From: DASYAN01 sp963727755
GTDB taxonomy: Bacteria > Chloroflexota > Ktedonobacteria > Ktedonobacterales > Ktedonobacteraceae
Assembly: GCA_963727755.1 (NCBI GenBank)
Contig: CAVSHN010000014.1
Span: 248,001 to 312,000, forward strand
Direction: 5' to 3'
DNA length: 64,000 nucleotides
Position 1 is the stretch's first letter. Each line of letters starts with the position of its first letter. The notes under the pieces are model-generated. The model worked only from the letters and a program-made list of their open reading frames with translations. It did no database searches and had not been told where the DNA came from. The position numbers were made by a program, and so were the translations under genes. Shown here in pieces: positions 36,678-45,859 of this stretch.

Positions 36678-39413
36678 TTGTTAGTAAATGTTTTGACTTC
36701 TGCTGCCAGTTGGAATAGCGAGCATCCATTGCTCACCTATATCGTACCCACCGAATTGGAGGATACGATCCGCATCGGCCAACTGGTAGCAATACCATAT
36801 GGTGAACGGCTCGTCGAGGGCCTGATCTGGGAAGTTATTACGCCCTCCACTGAACGCGATTTATCGCCATCTTCTCACGGACGCGATAAATCGGGTCCCT
36901 ACAATTCGGGCAATGAATTGCCTGATGATCTATCGTCATCTGTAGGGCCCCCTGTTGACCCTCAATCCATTGCGCCCACCCTGCGTCCAATTCATGCCAT
37001 TCTTGACGTTGAACCTGCCCTATTGCCACACCAGATTGCTCTAGCCCAATGGATATCTGCGTACTACGTGACACCGCTAGCTCAGGTGGCATTGATGATG
37101 CTCCCTCCAGGATTGATGCAACGCTCACGTACCGTCTTGCACCTCGTTGAGCAGGAGTCTCAAGCCATAGAAACGGCTATAGGAAATACATCCTTGCAGA
37201 CACGCGCATTGATTGGTCTCTTGCTTGCCGAAGGTGAAATAGATGTTGAGCGCCTCAAGACTATGCTAGGCTCAAAACGAGCTAAAGAGATCTTGCAGGA
37301 GATCAAGACTAGCGAGTTGGTTACACGCGAGGCCCAACTCGCTACTCCACGAGCCAAAGCTCGCATCAAACGCGTTGTACGGCTGGTCGCACGAGGCGAG
37401 AAGCTAGAGGAATGGCGTCAACGTACTGAGGCTGTCCTGCAAAATCATCTTCAATCTGTCAAACCTGTTTCTCTAGAACCCGATAGTATGCAACGTCATT
37501 CCCCTGCTAGTGGCAGAAAAAATCGCCGTGGTGGAATGCCTGATCCCTGGGCATTACCAGGAACTGTTGGGAATGCTTCAACATTGATAGCGATAGAGCA
37601 AGATAAGGAAAGTCTCCGTGCTCAACGTCAATTAGCTGCTGTGGATTTGCTCCAACAAAATAGGCATACTAACGCCGAATGGACTCCTAATGCACTTTGC
37701 AAAGCCAGTGGACTCACAACCGGACAATTACAAGATTTGGTACGCGAACAGGTTTTGGCAATTGAAGCATTAGAAGTACGCCGCGACCCACTGGCAGAGC
37801 GTCCACTGGTTCCTTCAATGCCCCTTAAGCTCACGACAGACCAGCAGCAGGCACTAGAGAGTATTATCGGGGCAGACTCTCAATCACGCCCCATCCTGCT
37901 TCACGGCATAACTGGTAGTGGTAAAACAGAGGTCTATTTGCAGGCACTCGCTGCGATGATTGCTAGAGGCAAACGTGGCATCATGCTCGTGCCAGAGATC
38001 GCCCTGACAACACAAGCGGTTCTACGAGTAGCAAGTCGCTTTCCTGGACGTGTGGCAATTATTCACGGCGAATTGGGAATAGGTGAACGCTACGATGAGT
38101 GGCGACGTATCCGCAATGGTCAGGTAGACATTGTCATTGGGGCACGCTCTGCACTCTTCTCGCCAGTACCAGACCTGGGAATTATTATCGTGGACGAAGA
38201 GCATGAGCCAGCCTATAAGCAAAGTGAACGCAAACCAACCTACCATGCTCGCGAAACTGCTCTCATGCTGGCACGCCTCCTGGACATTCCAGTAGTCCTG
38301 GGAAGTGCAACGCCATCCGTCGAAACCTACTACCAAGCGGAATGTGGCAACTATCATCTCATCGAACTGCCGAGTCGCATCGGTTCTTCACTTCCTCCAG
38401 TGGAGATCGTTGATATGCGTAACGAACTGCACGCTGGTAATACCAGTATTATTAGTCGCCGTTTACATGAGGAACTTGTGCATGTTTTAGCACGGGGGCA
38501 GCAGGCCATTCTCTTTCTTAACCGTCGTGGCGCGGCCAATTACGTGCTCTGTCGAGACTGTGGCTATGTAGCACGATGTGACCGCTGCGATATTTCTATG
38601 ACGTATCATGCGACTGAGCAGATTTTGCTGTGCCACTACTGTGGGCAGGAGAGTAAAGTGCTCCGTTTTTGTCCGAATTGCAAAAGTTCGGGCATGCGTT
38701 ACGTTGGTCTGGGGACTGAGAAAGTACAGGAAACCATTCAATGCAGCTTCCCACAAGCACGCCTGTTACGCTGGGATCGTGATACCGCACGCAATCGTCG
38801 CGACCATGAACAACTCTTCGACCGTTTCGCCAACCGCGAGGCTGACATTCTCATCGGTACGCAGATGATTGCCAAAGGACTAGATTTGCCTGGAGTGACT
38901 CTGGTAGGTGTCGTCTCCGCCGATATCGCCCTGAACCTTCCTGACTATTCGGCCTCTGAACGCGCCTTCACGCTGCTAACACAGGTAGCTGGACGCGCGG
39001 GTCGTGGCACCGAAGCTGGTCACGTGATCATTCAGACCTTTAATACGCAACATTTCGCCATCGAAACCGCTTCTCGCCACGATTATCACGAATTCTACGC
39101 CACAGAAATTGAAATTCGGCTACGCTACAACTATCCACCGTTCCGACAGTTCGTGAAATTCACGTACAGTCATGAGAACCGTCATCGCTGCCAGAATGAG
39201 GCTTTGCTACTCTATGAACGCCTTGCCGAGTGGATCGATCGCCTCGCCCTGCCGGATACAGACATTGTTGGGCCAGCTCCTGCACTGCTGGAACGCCTCA
39301 GAGACCAATATCACTGGCAAATGATTGTACGCGGGCCCGATTTGCATCGGTTGCTGCGCGTCGTGGATGCTGCGGGTTGGAATATCGATATTGACCCGGT
39401 TAGTACTCTTTAG
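36678..39413 (+). CDS. priA: Primosomal protein N' (replication restart helicase)
   Basis: 911 residues, longer than the usual 730-830. Loads the replisome at stalled forks. TTG start at 36678 with GGAGAG five bases upstream. Motifs: GITGSGKTEVY (Walker A, about residue 410), DEEHEPAYKQ (motif II), GSATPSVETYY (motif III), then eight zinc-binding Cys in CRDCGYVARCDRCD...CHYCG...CPNC, GLGTEKVQE, QVAGRAGRG (motif VI). The extra length comes from two inserts: a Ser/Gly/Pro-rich loop near residues 60-95 encoded by a REP-like repeat, and a linker near 255-305. All catalytic motifs are intact and no frameshift is present. Confidence 0.96.
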   Translation: MLVNVLTSAASWNSEHPLLTYIVPTELEDTIRIGQLVAIPYGERLVEGLIWEVITPSTERDLSPSSHGRDKSGPYNSGNELPDDLSSSVGPPVDPQSIAPTLRPIHAILDVEPALLPHQIALAQWISAYYVTPLAQVALMMLPPGLMQRSRTVLHLVEQESQAIETAIGNTSLQTRALIGLLLAEGEIDVERLKTMLGSKRAKEILQEIKTSELVTREAQLATPRAKARIKRVVRLVARGEKLEEWRQRTEAVLQNHLQSVKPVSLEPDSMQRHSPASGRKNRRGGMPDPWALPGTVGNASTLIAIEQDKESLRAQRQLAAVDLLQQNRHTNAEWTPNALCKASGLTTGQLQDLVREQVLAIEALEVRRDPLAERPLVPSMPLKLTTDQQQALESIIGADSQSRPILLHGITGSGKTEVYLQALAAMIARGKRGIMLVPEIALTTQAVLRVASRFPGRVAIIHGELGIGERYDEWRRIRNGQVDIVIGARSALFSPVPDLGIIIVDEEHEPAYKQSERKPTYHARETALMLARLLDIPVVLGSATPSVETYYQAECGNYHLIELPSRIGSSLPPVEIVDMRNELHAGNTSIISRRLHEELVHVLARGQQAILFLNRRGAANYVLCRDCGYVARCDRCDISMTYHATEQILLCHYCGQESKVLRFCPNCKSSGMRYVGLGTEKVQETIQCSFPQARLLRWDRDTARNRRDHEQLFDRFANREADILIGTQMIAKGLDLPGVTLVGVVSADIALNLPDYSASERAFTLLTQVAGRAGRGTEAGHVIIQTFNTQHFAIETASRHDYHEFYATEIEIRLRYNYPPFRQFVKFTYSHENRHRCQNEALLLYERLAEWIDRLALPDTDIVGPAPALLERLRDQYHWQMIVRGPDLHRLLRVVDAAGWNIDIDPVSTL
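36855..36953. repeat. REP-like palindromic element inside priA
   Basis: Contains CGCGATTTATCGCC, ACGCGATAAATCGGGTCCCT, GGGCAATGAATTGCC and GTAGGGCCCC. The same words recur in non-coding DNA at 55.6, 62.1, 63.7 and 63.9 kb. Here they are translated in frame as ERDLSPSSHGRDKSGPYNSG in a surface loop of PriA. Confidence 0.7.
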
Positions 39414-39529
39414 TATGCGAGGGGACTTTTTATTTATTACCGTTCCTCCGTACAGTAAAACTGTATAGAGGGGACGTTGTGGCTAGTGGAGGTTCAAAAA
39501 AGCTCTTGTGTATGGCGGGTGCAGAGGAC

Positions 39530-40168
39530 CTAATCGACCGAGGATGAACGTTTCACAGCCGTCAGGCAATAGTGCTGGTGACGATCCAGATGGATATCCA
39601 GGATGGAAAAGGCTTTGAAGAGGCCACGAAGTTCCTCAGGCGTAAAATAGTGATGAGGTAAACCTGCCTCAATTCCATCGAGTGGAATGGAGGTACCTGG
39701 CTCGATTTGCTTGAATTGTGTTCCCTGGTTCTGCAACTGGGGAACGGTCACAAAAAGGAGGCCGTCGGCTTTGAGGATACGGGCCATCTCATCCACTAAA
39801 GCAGTGATCTGAGCCAAGCGAGCATGGTGGATCACCTGGACGGAGAGGATTGCATCGAAAAACGCATCCTCAAAAGGCAGCGAATCAAAGATATCGCTCT
39901 GCACCAGATGAACTGCCAGTCCCGCTTCTTCCAGACGATGCCGCGTGGTGACGAGGGCAATTGCGGCACTATCAATTCCATAGACCTCAAACCCACGTTC
40001 TCCGAAATAGAGCACGTGGCGCCCAGTTCCACACCCAAGATCAAGCAACGTCTGAGCTTTCACTTGTCTGAGAAGATCAGCCAGATGCGGCATATCATCA
40101 TGGGGATCAACGAACACTACTCCCTCACGGGCAAAAATCGCATTCCAGACGGTCGAATGGTCTTGCAT
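39530..40168 (-). CDS. Class I SAM-dependent methyltransferase
   Basis: 212 residues from ATG 40168; a TTG at 40183 is also in frame but has no ribosome site, while GAGAAGAG precedes the ATG. Motif I is LLDLGCGTGRHVLYFGERGF (glycine-rich SAM loop), followed by VYGIDSAAIAL (acidic ribose ligand), FDAILSVQVIHHA (motif post II) and LKADGLLFVTVP. The C-terminal part has HHYFTPEELRGLFKAFSIL. This is a free-standing Rossmann methyltransferase of the Methyltransf_11/25 type; the substrate cannot be told. It lies convergently with priA and divergently from pheA, so it is probably monocistronic. Confidence 0.85.
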   Translation of the reverse strand: MQDHSTVWNAIFAREGVVFVDPHDDMPHLADLLRQVKAQTLLDLGCGTGRHVLYFGERGFEVYGIDSAAIALVTTRHRLEEAGLAVHLVQSDIFDSLPFEDAFFDAILSVQVIHHARLAQITALVDEMARILKADGLLFVTVPQLQNQGTQFKQIEPGTSIPLDGIEAGLPHHYFTPEELRGLFKAFSILDIHLDRHQHYCLTAVKRSSSVD

Positions 40169-40416
40169 ACGCTCTTCTCGCAATTTTTGATCTCATTATA
40201 CTCACATACTTGCCCACCTACGCAACAACTTGCGTTTTTCTCAAACCCATGTGCCGGTAGGCCGATGTTCATTGCACACTAGGTCTCTTAAACCTGCACT
40301 AGTGCCAAATTGTAAGTCAAGTATAGTATGGTACACCCTCGGCTGTCAAAGAGAATATATGTTCCAGTGGCTATTGATTAGATTTCCTTGAGACTCGCTT
40401 CTCCATATCTGTTTAC
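40169..40416. other. Intergenic region upstream of the methyltransferase
   Basis: About 250 bp with A/T-rich promoter-like words (TATAGTATGG near 40322) but no clean promoter and no gene. Confidence 0.35.
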
Positions 40417-40548
40417 ATGCAAATTCGACAAGCTATTACCCCTATCCAGGACGTGGCACAACTGAGAAACTTTTCTCGTCAACTGGCTGGCCTCTCGGAT
40501 AAGGAGGAAGTCCTTGCCTTGCTGAAACGATGCTTCCCAACCCAGTGA
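40417..40548 (+). pseudogene. Small open frame, possible C-terminal fragment of an Rpn-type protein
   Basis: 43 codons: MQIRQAITPIQDVAQLRNFS then RQLAGLSDKEEVLALLKRCF. The spacing resembles the last helices of Rpn/DUF4351-type proteins (an xxIxxLExLxxLxxxAxxAxxLxEVxxLL pattern). There is no ribosome site and no nuclease domain upstream, so it is most likely a leftover; it could also be chance. Confidence 0.3.
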
Positions 40549-40712
40549 GGACAGTGCAGGAGGGAAATATGCATATGTGACCCACATCGTAGCTGTGAAA
40601 GAATAGACTGCACCATTGAGCTGCCTCGATGGATAAGCTCAGCCACAAGACCCTTGACATTGTTTCTCCAAACTGTCACAATCGACGCATGTATTCACAC
40701 GAGGAGAAATCA

Positions 40713-41597
40713 ATGGTATCATCTACTGACCAAATCCAAGAACATTTCAACGGCACTCAACTTCCAAGCCACACAGTCACCGTCGCCTTTCAGGGTGAAC
40801 CTGGAGCCTTCGGAGATGAGGCCGTACGAGCATATTATCATCGAGAAGGGCAACCTAAGCCTGATCCCCACCGCACGTTCGCCGATGTATTCCGCGCAGT
40901 CGCAGCAGGCGAAGTTGATTACGGACTCGTGCCAGTAGAAAATTCACAGGCAGGCAGTATCAATGAGGTGTATGATCTGTTGCGCCAGCATGACCTATTT
41001 GTGATTGGTGAAATGAGTCACCAAGTTAATCAGTGCTTACTCAGCTTACCAGGACAACAAATCAGCGATATCAAACGAGTAATTTCACACCCCCAAGCCC
41101 TGGCACAGAGCGATGCATTTTTGCGCGAGTTGGGAGTTGAAACCGTCGCTACCTACGATACAGCAGGCAGCGCCAAACAAATTCGTGAGGAACAATTGTC
41201 AGGGGTTGCAGCTATTGCTAGTACAACAGCTGCCGAATTATATGAGTTGGAGACCTTGGCATACGGTATTCAGACGATCAAAGATAACTATACGCGCTTT
41301 ATCGCCATTAGCCGCGAACCTGCACCACACAGTGAGGGTCCAGCTAAGACGATGCTTGTGATGGCAACATCCCATCAGCCTGGTTCACTCTATAAATGCT
41401 TGGGTATTCTGGCCGCCAAGCAGATTAACCTACTCAAACTAGAGTCACGCCCATCTCGTCAGCATGCCTGGGAATACGTCTTCTACCTCGATCTGGAAGG
41501 TCATCGTGAAGATCCACCTGTACGCAGTGCCTTGGCAGATTTGGCAGGCTATACTACCTTCTGCAAGGTTCTCGGGTCATTCGCTAGAAACTTGTAA
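40713..41597 (+). CDS. pheA: Prephenate dehydratase
   Basis: 294 residues from ATG 40713, preceded by CGAGGAGA; the frame is open back to 40629 without a ribosome site. Converts prephenate to phenylpyruvate in phenylalanine synthesis. PDT domain: VAFQGEPGAFGDEAV, DYGLVPVENSQAGSINEVYD, AIASTTAAELYEL and NYTRFIAISRE (substrate motif with Thr-Arg-Phe). Regulatory ACT domain from about residue 200: PGSLYKCLGILAAKQINLLK and LESRPSR, the phenylalanine-binding ESRP motif. Monofunctional (no chorismate mutase part). No leader peptide or T-box that I can see in the 160 bp upstream. Intact. Confidence 0.95.
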   Translation: MVSSTDQIQEHFNGTQLPSHTVTVAFQGEPGAFGDEAVRAYYHREGQPKPDPHRTFADVFRAVAAGEVDYGLVPVENSQAGSINEVYDLLRQHDLFVIGEMSHQVNQCLLSLPGQQISDIKRVISHPQALAQSDAFLRELGVETVATYDTAGSAKQIREEQLSGVAAIASTTAAELYELETLAYGIQTIKDNYTRFIAISREPAPHSEGPAKTMLVMATSHQPGSLYKCLGILAAKQINLLKLESRPSRQHAWEYVFYLDLEGHREDPPVRSALADLAGYTTFCKVLGSFARNL

Positions 41598-41604
41598 CTG
41601 ACAT

Positions 41605-41634
41605 CCCCTGGCAGAAATGCACAGGGGTTCTTCC
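41605..41634 (+). terminator. Probable terminator of pheA
   Basis: Stem CCCCTG/CAGGGG (41605-41610 with 41622-41627), 11-base loop, then TTCTTCCTTC. The U-tract is interrupted, so moderate strength. Confidence 0.55.
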
Positions 41635-41924
41635 TTCACCTACCAAACTTGCCACTAGTCATAGCTGGTTAACATCGAGCTTGTCCCTCCTTCCCTCTAG
41701 AAGAATATGCCTCTCTATGCTACACTATACTTATAGCAGTTTTTAGAAAAATTGCACCTATGTGTAGATCATTGGTTCATGAACAGTGGCAACCTAATGA
41801 TTCAGTGAACTGCTGTAAAGAGGATGCTATTGTTGAGTATATATAGCAAAGGTGTTCTGCTATTCTTCTTCTATATTATCACTTTTTAGATGTAGATTTG
41901 TAAATTCGTAGAAAGGATTCAGGT
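41635..41924. other. Intergenic region upstream of the peptide-transporter operon
   Basis: Holds the likely promoter of the operon; TATACTTATAGC near 41726-41740 is promoter-like. A short stretch at about 41686-41704 resembles the beginning of the 86-bp repeat near 0.9 and 1.4 kb (CTTGTCCCTCCTTCCC). Confidence 0.35.
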
Positions 41925-43646
41925 ATGCAGGGTAAGATGCGATCACCCCTGATGCTCTCATCCACTATCCTTTGTCTGCTTGCTATGTTGCTTTCCGCAT
42001 GTAGCCAGACCAGCACTTCAAACCATCAGAAAGCTCCCGCCAATAAGCAGGTATTTGTCAGCGGCTCGGTGGATATCAACACCTTTGACCCAGCCCTTGC
42101 AAGCGACCTCAACTCTGCCTCCACCATCCAAATGGTATTTACAGGTCTGGTCTCACTCGATGACAAAGGGAATGTGCAGAAACAATTAGCTGACTCGTGG
42201 GAATTCTCGCCAAGCAATTTGACTTGGACCTTCCACCTCAAACCTAACCTCAAGTTTAGTGACGGGAAACCATTAACTTCCCACGATATAGCCTGGAGTA
42301 TCAACCGCGCTCTCCAAAAAGATACGAAGTCACCTACCGCTCCGTACTACTTGCGCTATATCAAAGATTCAGATAAGCTTAATAGCGGAGCAATTTCATC
42401 AATTATCGGCGATAGCCTGATTACACCCGATCCTAACACAATTGAAATCAAGGTCTCCCAACCAGTCGCGTTCTTCCTTTATACATTGACCCAGCCAGCT
42501 GCCTATCCAGTTGAACAAACGCTGCTTGAAAAGTATGGCAACCGTTGGACTGATCATCTTAGGGAGGGCGGCGGCAATGGCCCTTTTAAGGTGAAAAGCT
42601 ACGTTCACCGGAAAGAGCTTGACTTCGTACCCAATGATAACTATTATGGTCCTAAGCCACAGCTGAAGGAAGTACAGTACCTTGTTTATCAACAGATAGA
42701 TGCCACATACTCAGACTATCTGGCCAATAGATTAGATACTACAGGTATTCCACTAACCCACTTAAGTCAAGCTAAATCGCGCCCAGATTATGTTCAACAT
42801 GTGATACTATCAAATAACTATTATACGATGAATTACAAGCAAAAGTCCTTCGACAATGTCCACATTCGTCAGGCATTTGCTCTAACCATCAACAAACAGA
42901 AAATCGCGGACAAGATCTGGAAGAACTTATATATCGCCACCAACCATATTATTCCACAAGGCATGCCTGGCTATAATCCGGACCTCAAAGGGCCAGATGG
43001 TACGACCAATCTGACTGGCAACTCTAAGATGGCACGGGCACTGCTTCAGCAAGGCTTGAAAGAAGAGGGATGGAACAATGTTTCCCAGATACCTCCCATA
43101 ACGTTGACCTACGCCAGTGTTGGTAGCCAGGAGATAAAGGATGAGGTAACCGAACTGCTCCAAGAGTGGAAGGACGTGCTCAATATTACAGTCAGCGCAA
43201 ATGACATCGATCCCAATGTCTTATTCAATAATATATCACAAGGGGCAAACAATCCCTTGTCATTCTACTCTGCTGGCTGGATCGCTGACTATCCAGACCC
43301 AGAGGACTGGACGACCTTGATATTCGGCAAGGATTCAGCTCAAAATGGTATGAACTATGGGCAGAATAACAGTGCCAATGCGTCCCAACAGCAGGCTTTG
43401 CAGGTTCGCATGGAAAAAGCTGACATCTTGCAGGATCAAAACCAACGCTTCAAAGAGTACAATGCTATTGAGCAACAGCTAGTCAACGACGTGGCTTGGA
43501 TTCCTATGGAACAGCAGGTTGCGGCTGGTCTGCGTAAGCCATGCGTACGGGGTTTTCACCAAACAGCGATGGGCATCATGCCGCCCGATGACTGGGCATA
43601 TGCTTATATCTCAAACGATCAGCCCTGTGCCAATCGAACAGTGTAG
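41925..43646 (+). CDS. oppA: Peptide ABC transporter substrate-binding lipoprotein
   Basis: 573 residues, family SBP_bac_5. A lipoprotein signal peptide (hydrophobic stretch then LLSAC, lipidated Cys at about residue 26) anchors it outside the membrane, where it captures oligopeptides or related solutes. Family landmarks: FDPALASDLNSASTIQMVFT, LADSWEFSPSNLTWTFHLKP, FSDGKPLTSHDIAWSINRAL, VRQAFALTINKQKIAD-like region and WIADYPDPEDW near the C-terminus. ATG 41925 has AAAGGA seven bases upstream. First gene of a five-gene transport operon. The substrate could be dipeptides, oligopeptides or nickel; motifs do not separate these. Confidence 0.92.
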   Translation: MQGKMRSPLMLSSTILCLLAMLLSACSQTSTSNHQKAPANKQVFVSGSVDINTFDPALASDLNSASTIQMVFTGLVSLDDKGNVQKQLADSWEFSPSNLTWTFHLKPNLKFSDGKPLTSHDIAWSINRALQKDTKSPTAPYYLRYIKDSDKLNSGAISSIIGDSLITPDPNTIEIKVSQPVAFFLYTLTQPAAYPVEQTLLEKYGNRWTDHLREGGGNGPFKVKSYVHRKELDFVPNDNYYGPKPQLKEVQYLVYQQIDATYSDYLANRLDTTGIPLTHLSQAKSRPDYVQHVILSNNYYTMNYKQKSFDNVHIRQAFALTINKQKIADKIWKNLYIATNHIIPQGMPGYNPDLKGPDGTTNLTGNSKMARALLQQGLKEEGWNNVSQIPPITLTYASVGSQEIKDEVTELLQEWKDVLNITVSANDIDPNVLFNNISQGANNPLSFYSAGWIADYPDPEDWTTLIFGKDSAQNGMNYGQNNSANASQQQALQVRMEKADILQDQNQRFKEYNAIEQQLVNDVAWIPMEQQVAAGLRKPCVRGFHQTAMGIMPPDDWAYAYISNDQPCANRTV

Positions 43647-43652
43647 GGCACA

Positions 43653-43728
43653 CGCGATATATCGGGGGACAACGGACGCGAATTATTGCTAGTCGTTCGG
43701 AGTCCCTACGTGACGCGTAATCAATTGT
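43653..43728. repeat. REP-like element between the binding protein and permease genes
   Basis: Contains CGCGATATATCGG, GGACGCGAATTATTGC and GTCCCTACGTGACGCG, diverged versions of the words found in the priA insertion and at 62-64 kb. Confidence 0.45.
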
Positions 43729-43785
43729 GTGGGCCTCTGATTTATTGACGATCCATGGAGGTTTTTGCTAGGAGGGAGAGTCTAC

Positions 43786-44745
43786 ATGTTACAATTTCTG
43801 GTCAAAAGGTTAGTTGGCCTGATCTTTGTTGTCATTTGTGTGACCTTTATTACTTTTATCATGGGCTACTTTGCACCAGGAGATCCCATTCGTTCCATGA
43901 TGGGGCAGCATTTCGATGGAAAGCTTTATCTACAACTTAGGCATCTTTATGGATTAGATCTCCCTTGGTACCAGCAATATCTCAACTTCCTGATAAATAT
44001 ACTCCACTTTGATTTTGGATATTCTTATAAACAGCAGCAAATGACTGTTATCTCAATCATCGCAGGTAACTTACCAGTAACACTCGAACTCGGCACCTGG
44101 GCTCTTATATTGCAGTTTCTGATCGGTGTTCCACTAGGCATCCTCTGTGCTATTAAAGCTAATACTTGGATCGATACGGCCAATATGAGTACTGCGTTGC
44201 TCTTATACGCTATTCCAGGCTTTGTTCTTGCTGTCTTTGTGCGATCCGCCATTGCACAAATTGATCAGGCAACAGGGGCTAGTTGGCCTCCAACTGGCTG
44301 GGGTAACCCATGGGAATATACATGGCCGGATATCCAGGCTAAACTCGCTCCCATCCTGATCTTTGGCTTCGGAGGAGCCGCCTATATAGCACGTCTTGCC
44401 CGCACAAGCATGCTAGAGATTCTGCGACAGGACTACATTCGTACAGCACGGGCTAAAGGCTTGCGAGAAAAAGTTGTCATCTACCGCCATGCGTTGCGCA
44501 ATGCCTTGATCCCACTGGTGACAACATTTGGCTACTCGCTTGGCTTTCTGGTAACCGGGGCGTTCTTTATTGAAAACATCTTCAATATTCCTGGCCTTGG
44601 CAGCGTTACCATGGCCGCTGTTACTGCACGCGACTATCCAGTGATCCAGGCAACGGTACTCTTGCTGACTATTGCCATCGTCCTTGGAAATCTAGTCTCG
44701 GATCTTCTTTACATGATCATCGATCCACGCATCAAGGCAGAATAG
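43786..44745 (+). CDS. oppB: Peptide ABC transporter permease, OppB/DppB type
   Basis: 319 residues from ATG 43786, with GGAGGGAGAG just upstream; the extra seven codons back to 43765 cover the ribosome site. Six membrane helices; the N-terminal one (LVGLIFVVICVTFITFIMGY) precedes APGDPIRSMMG, typical of OppB. The cytoplasmic coupling loop has the EAA motif: ARLARTSMLEILRQDYIRTA then RAKGL. The C-terminus ends ISDLLYMIIDPRIK-like. Forms the channel with OppC. Intact. Confidence 0.94.
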   Translation: MLQFLVKRLVGLIFVVICVTFITFIMGYFAPGDPIRSMMGQHFDGKLYLQLRHLYGLDLPWYQQYLNFLINILHFDFGYSYKQQQMTVISIIAGNLPVTLELGTWALILQFLIGVPLGILCAIKANTWIDTANMSTALLLYAIPGFVLAVFVRSAIAQIDQATGASWPPTGWGNPWEYTWPDIQAKLAPILIFGFGGAAYIARLARTSMLEILRQDYIRTARAKGLREKVVIYRHALRNALIPLVTTFGYSLGFLVTGAFFIENIFNIPGLGSVTMAAVTARDYPVIQATVLLLTIAIVLGNLVSDLLYMIIDPRIKAE

Positions 44746-44764
44746 ATATGGTGAGGAGGAATTC

Positions 44765-45841
44765 ATGAGCATAAAGGGTAGAAACACAGAAATGAAGGAC
44801 ACTGGAGCGAGGCCCTCTGTAATGCCAGCTTCTTCAAGATCATCTTATCCAGATGACCAGCAGGAAAAGTCAGGCCAGCAAAAATCGCTGACACCCTTCC
44901 AGCAGTCTATCCGACGGTTTTTACGAGATAAACGCGCTGTGATCAGTCTGGGGATCATTGTGTTTCTCATCCTGCTCGCCATTGTTGGTCCACCGATTTA
45001 CCAGCATATCGGTACGCCCTATATAAACGATGCGGGACAATCAGTTGGTCCAAAGGTTTATCATAATCCATTCCGGCATGATCTCGACTTTGAGGATGAT
45101 CCCATATCGGCCCGTTTCTGGCTCGGTACAGACTCGGTGGGAGCAGACTTACTTGCCCGTCTGATGCAAAGCCTGTTAATTTCTATCTCCGTTGCCGCCA
45201 GTGTTGAGGTGGTTGATATTCTGTTCGGTGTGATGATCGGCGTACTGGCAGGCTATTACGGAGGATGGATAGATCAAGTTCTGGCACGCATCACGGATGT
45301 GATGTTTGCCTTTCCAGGCTTGCTCTTTGCCATTTTACTCACGGGCATTTTTGGCCCGGCAACGGACCAGTTCCTGGATACACTTCCCGTTATTGGGCAG
45401 CACGGCAATGCCCGCCTGATCATTGTCTCCATGGCATTTGCCCTGACTTCATGGCCCGTCATGGCACGCTACGTACGAGGTCAGACTTTCCAGATCAAAG
45501 AAAGTCAGTTCATTGAAGCAGCCCGTACAGTAGGTAGTAGCGATTCCAAGATCATCACGCGCCACATCATTCCCAATCTCTTTAGCATCGTGATTGTGAC
45601 ATCGACATTGAATATCTCAGGGACAATTATTGGCGAGGCTGGTCTCAGTCTCCTGGGCCTGGGCGTACAAGATCCAGGAGCAAGCCTTGGCTTGATGATC
45701 TCGGAGAGAGCAAGTGCGATTGAGACACCTCATCCATGGGAGGTCTTGCTTCCTTGTATCGTTCTCGCTATTATTGTATTGGCGTTCTCCTTCCTCGGAG
45801 ATGGACTGCGCGACGCATTCGATCCTCGATCAAAAGATTAA
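44765..45841 (+). CDS. oppC: Peptide ABC transporter permease, OppC/DppC type
   Basis: 358 residues; ATG 44765 has GAGGAGG upstream. A long Ser/Pro/Gln-rich cytoplasmic N-terminus (about 55 residues) precedes the first helix (VISLGIIVFLILLAIVGPPI). A periplasmic-side loop has HDLDFEDDP and the conserved FWLGTDSVGADLLARLMQS. The EAA coupling loop is ARYVRGQTFQIKESQFIEAA, followed by R and TVGSSD. C-terminal FLGDGLRDAFDPRSKD. It lies 19 bp after oppB and 18 bp before the ATPase gene, consistent with one transcript. Intact. Confidence 0.94.
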   Translation: MSIKGRNTEMKDTGARPSVMPASSRSSYPDDQQEKSGQQKSLTPFQQSIRRFLRDKRAVISLGIIVFLILLAIVGPPIYQHIGTPYINDAGQSVGPKVYHNPFRHDLDFEDDPISARFWLGTDSVGADLLARLMQSLLISISVAASVEVVDILFGVMIGVLAGYYGGWIDQVLARITDVMFAFPGLLFAILLTGIFGPATDQFLDTLPVIGQHGNARLIIVSMAFALTSWPVMARYVRGQTFQIKESQFIEAARTVGSSDSKIITRHIIPNLFSIVIVTSTLNISGTIIGEAGLSLLGLGVQDPGASLGLMISERASAIETPHPWEVLLPCIVLAIIVLAFSFLGDGLRDAFDPRSKD

Positions 45842-45859
45842 TTAAGCGGAGAGACATAC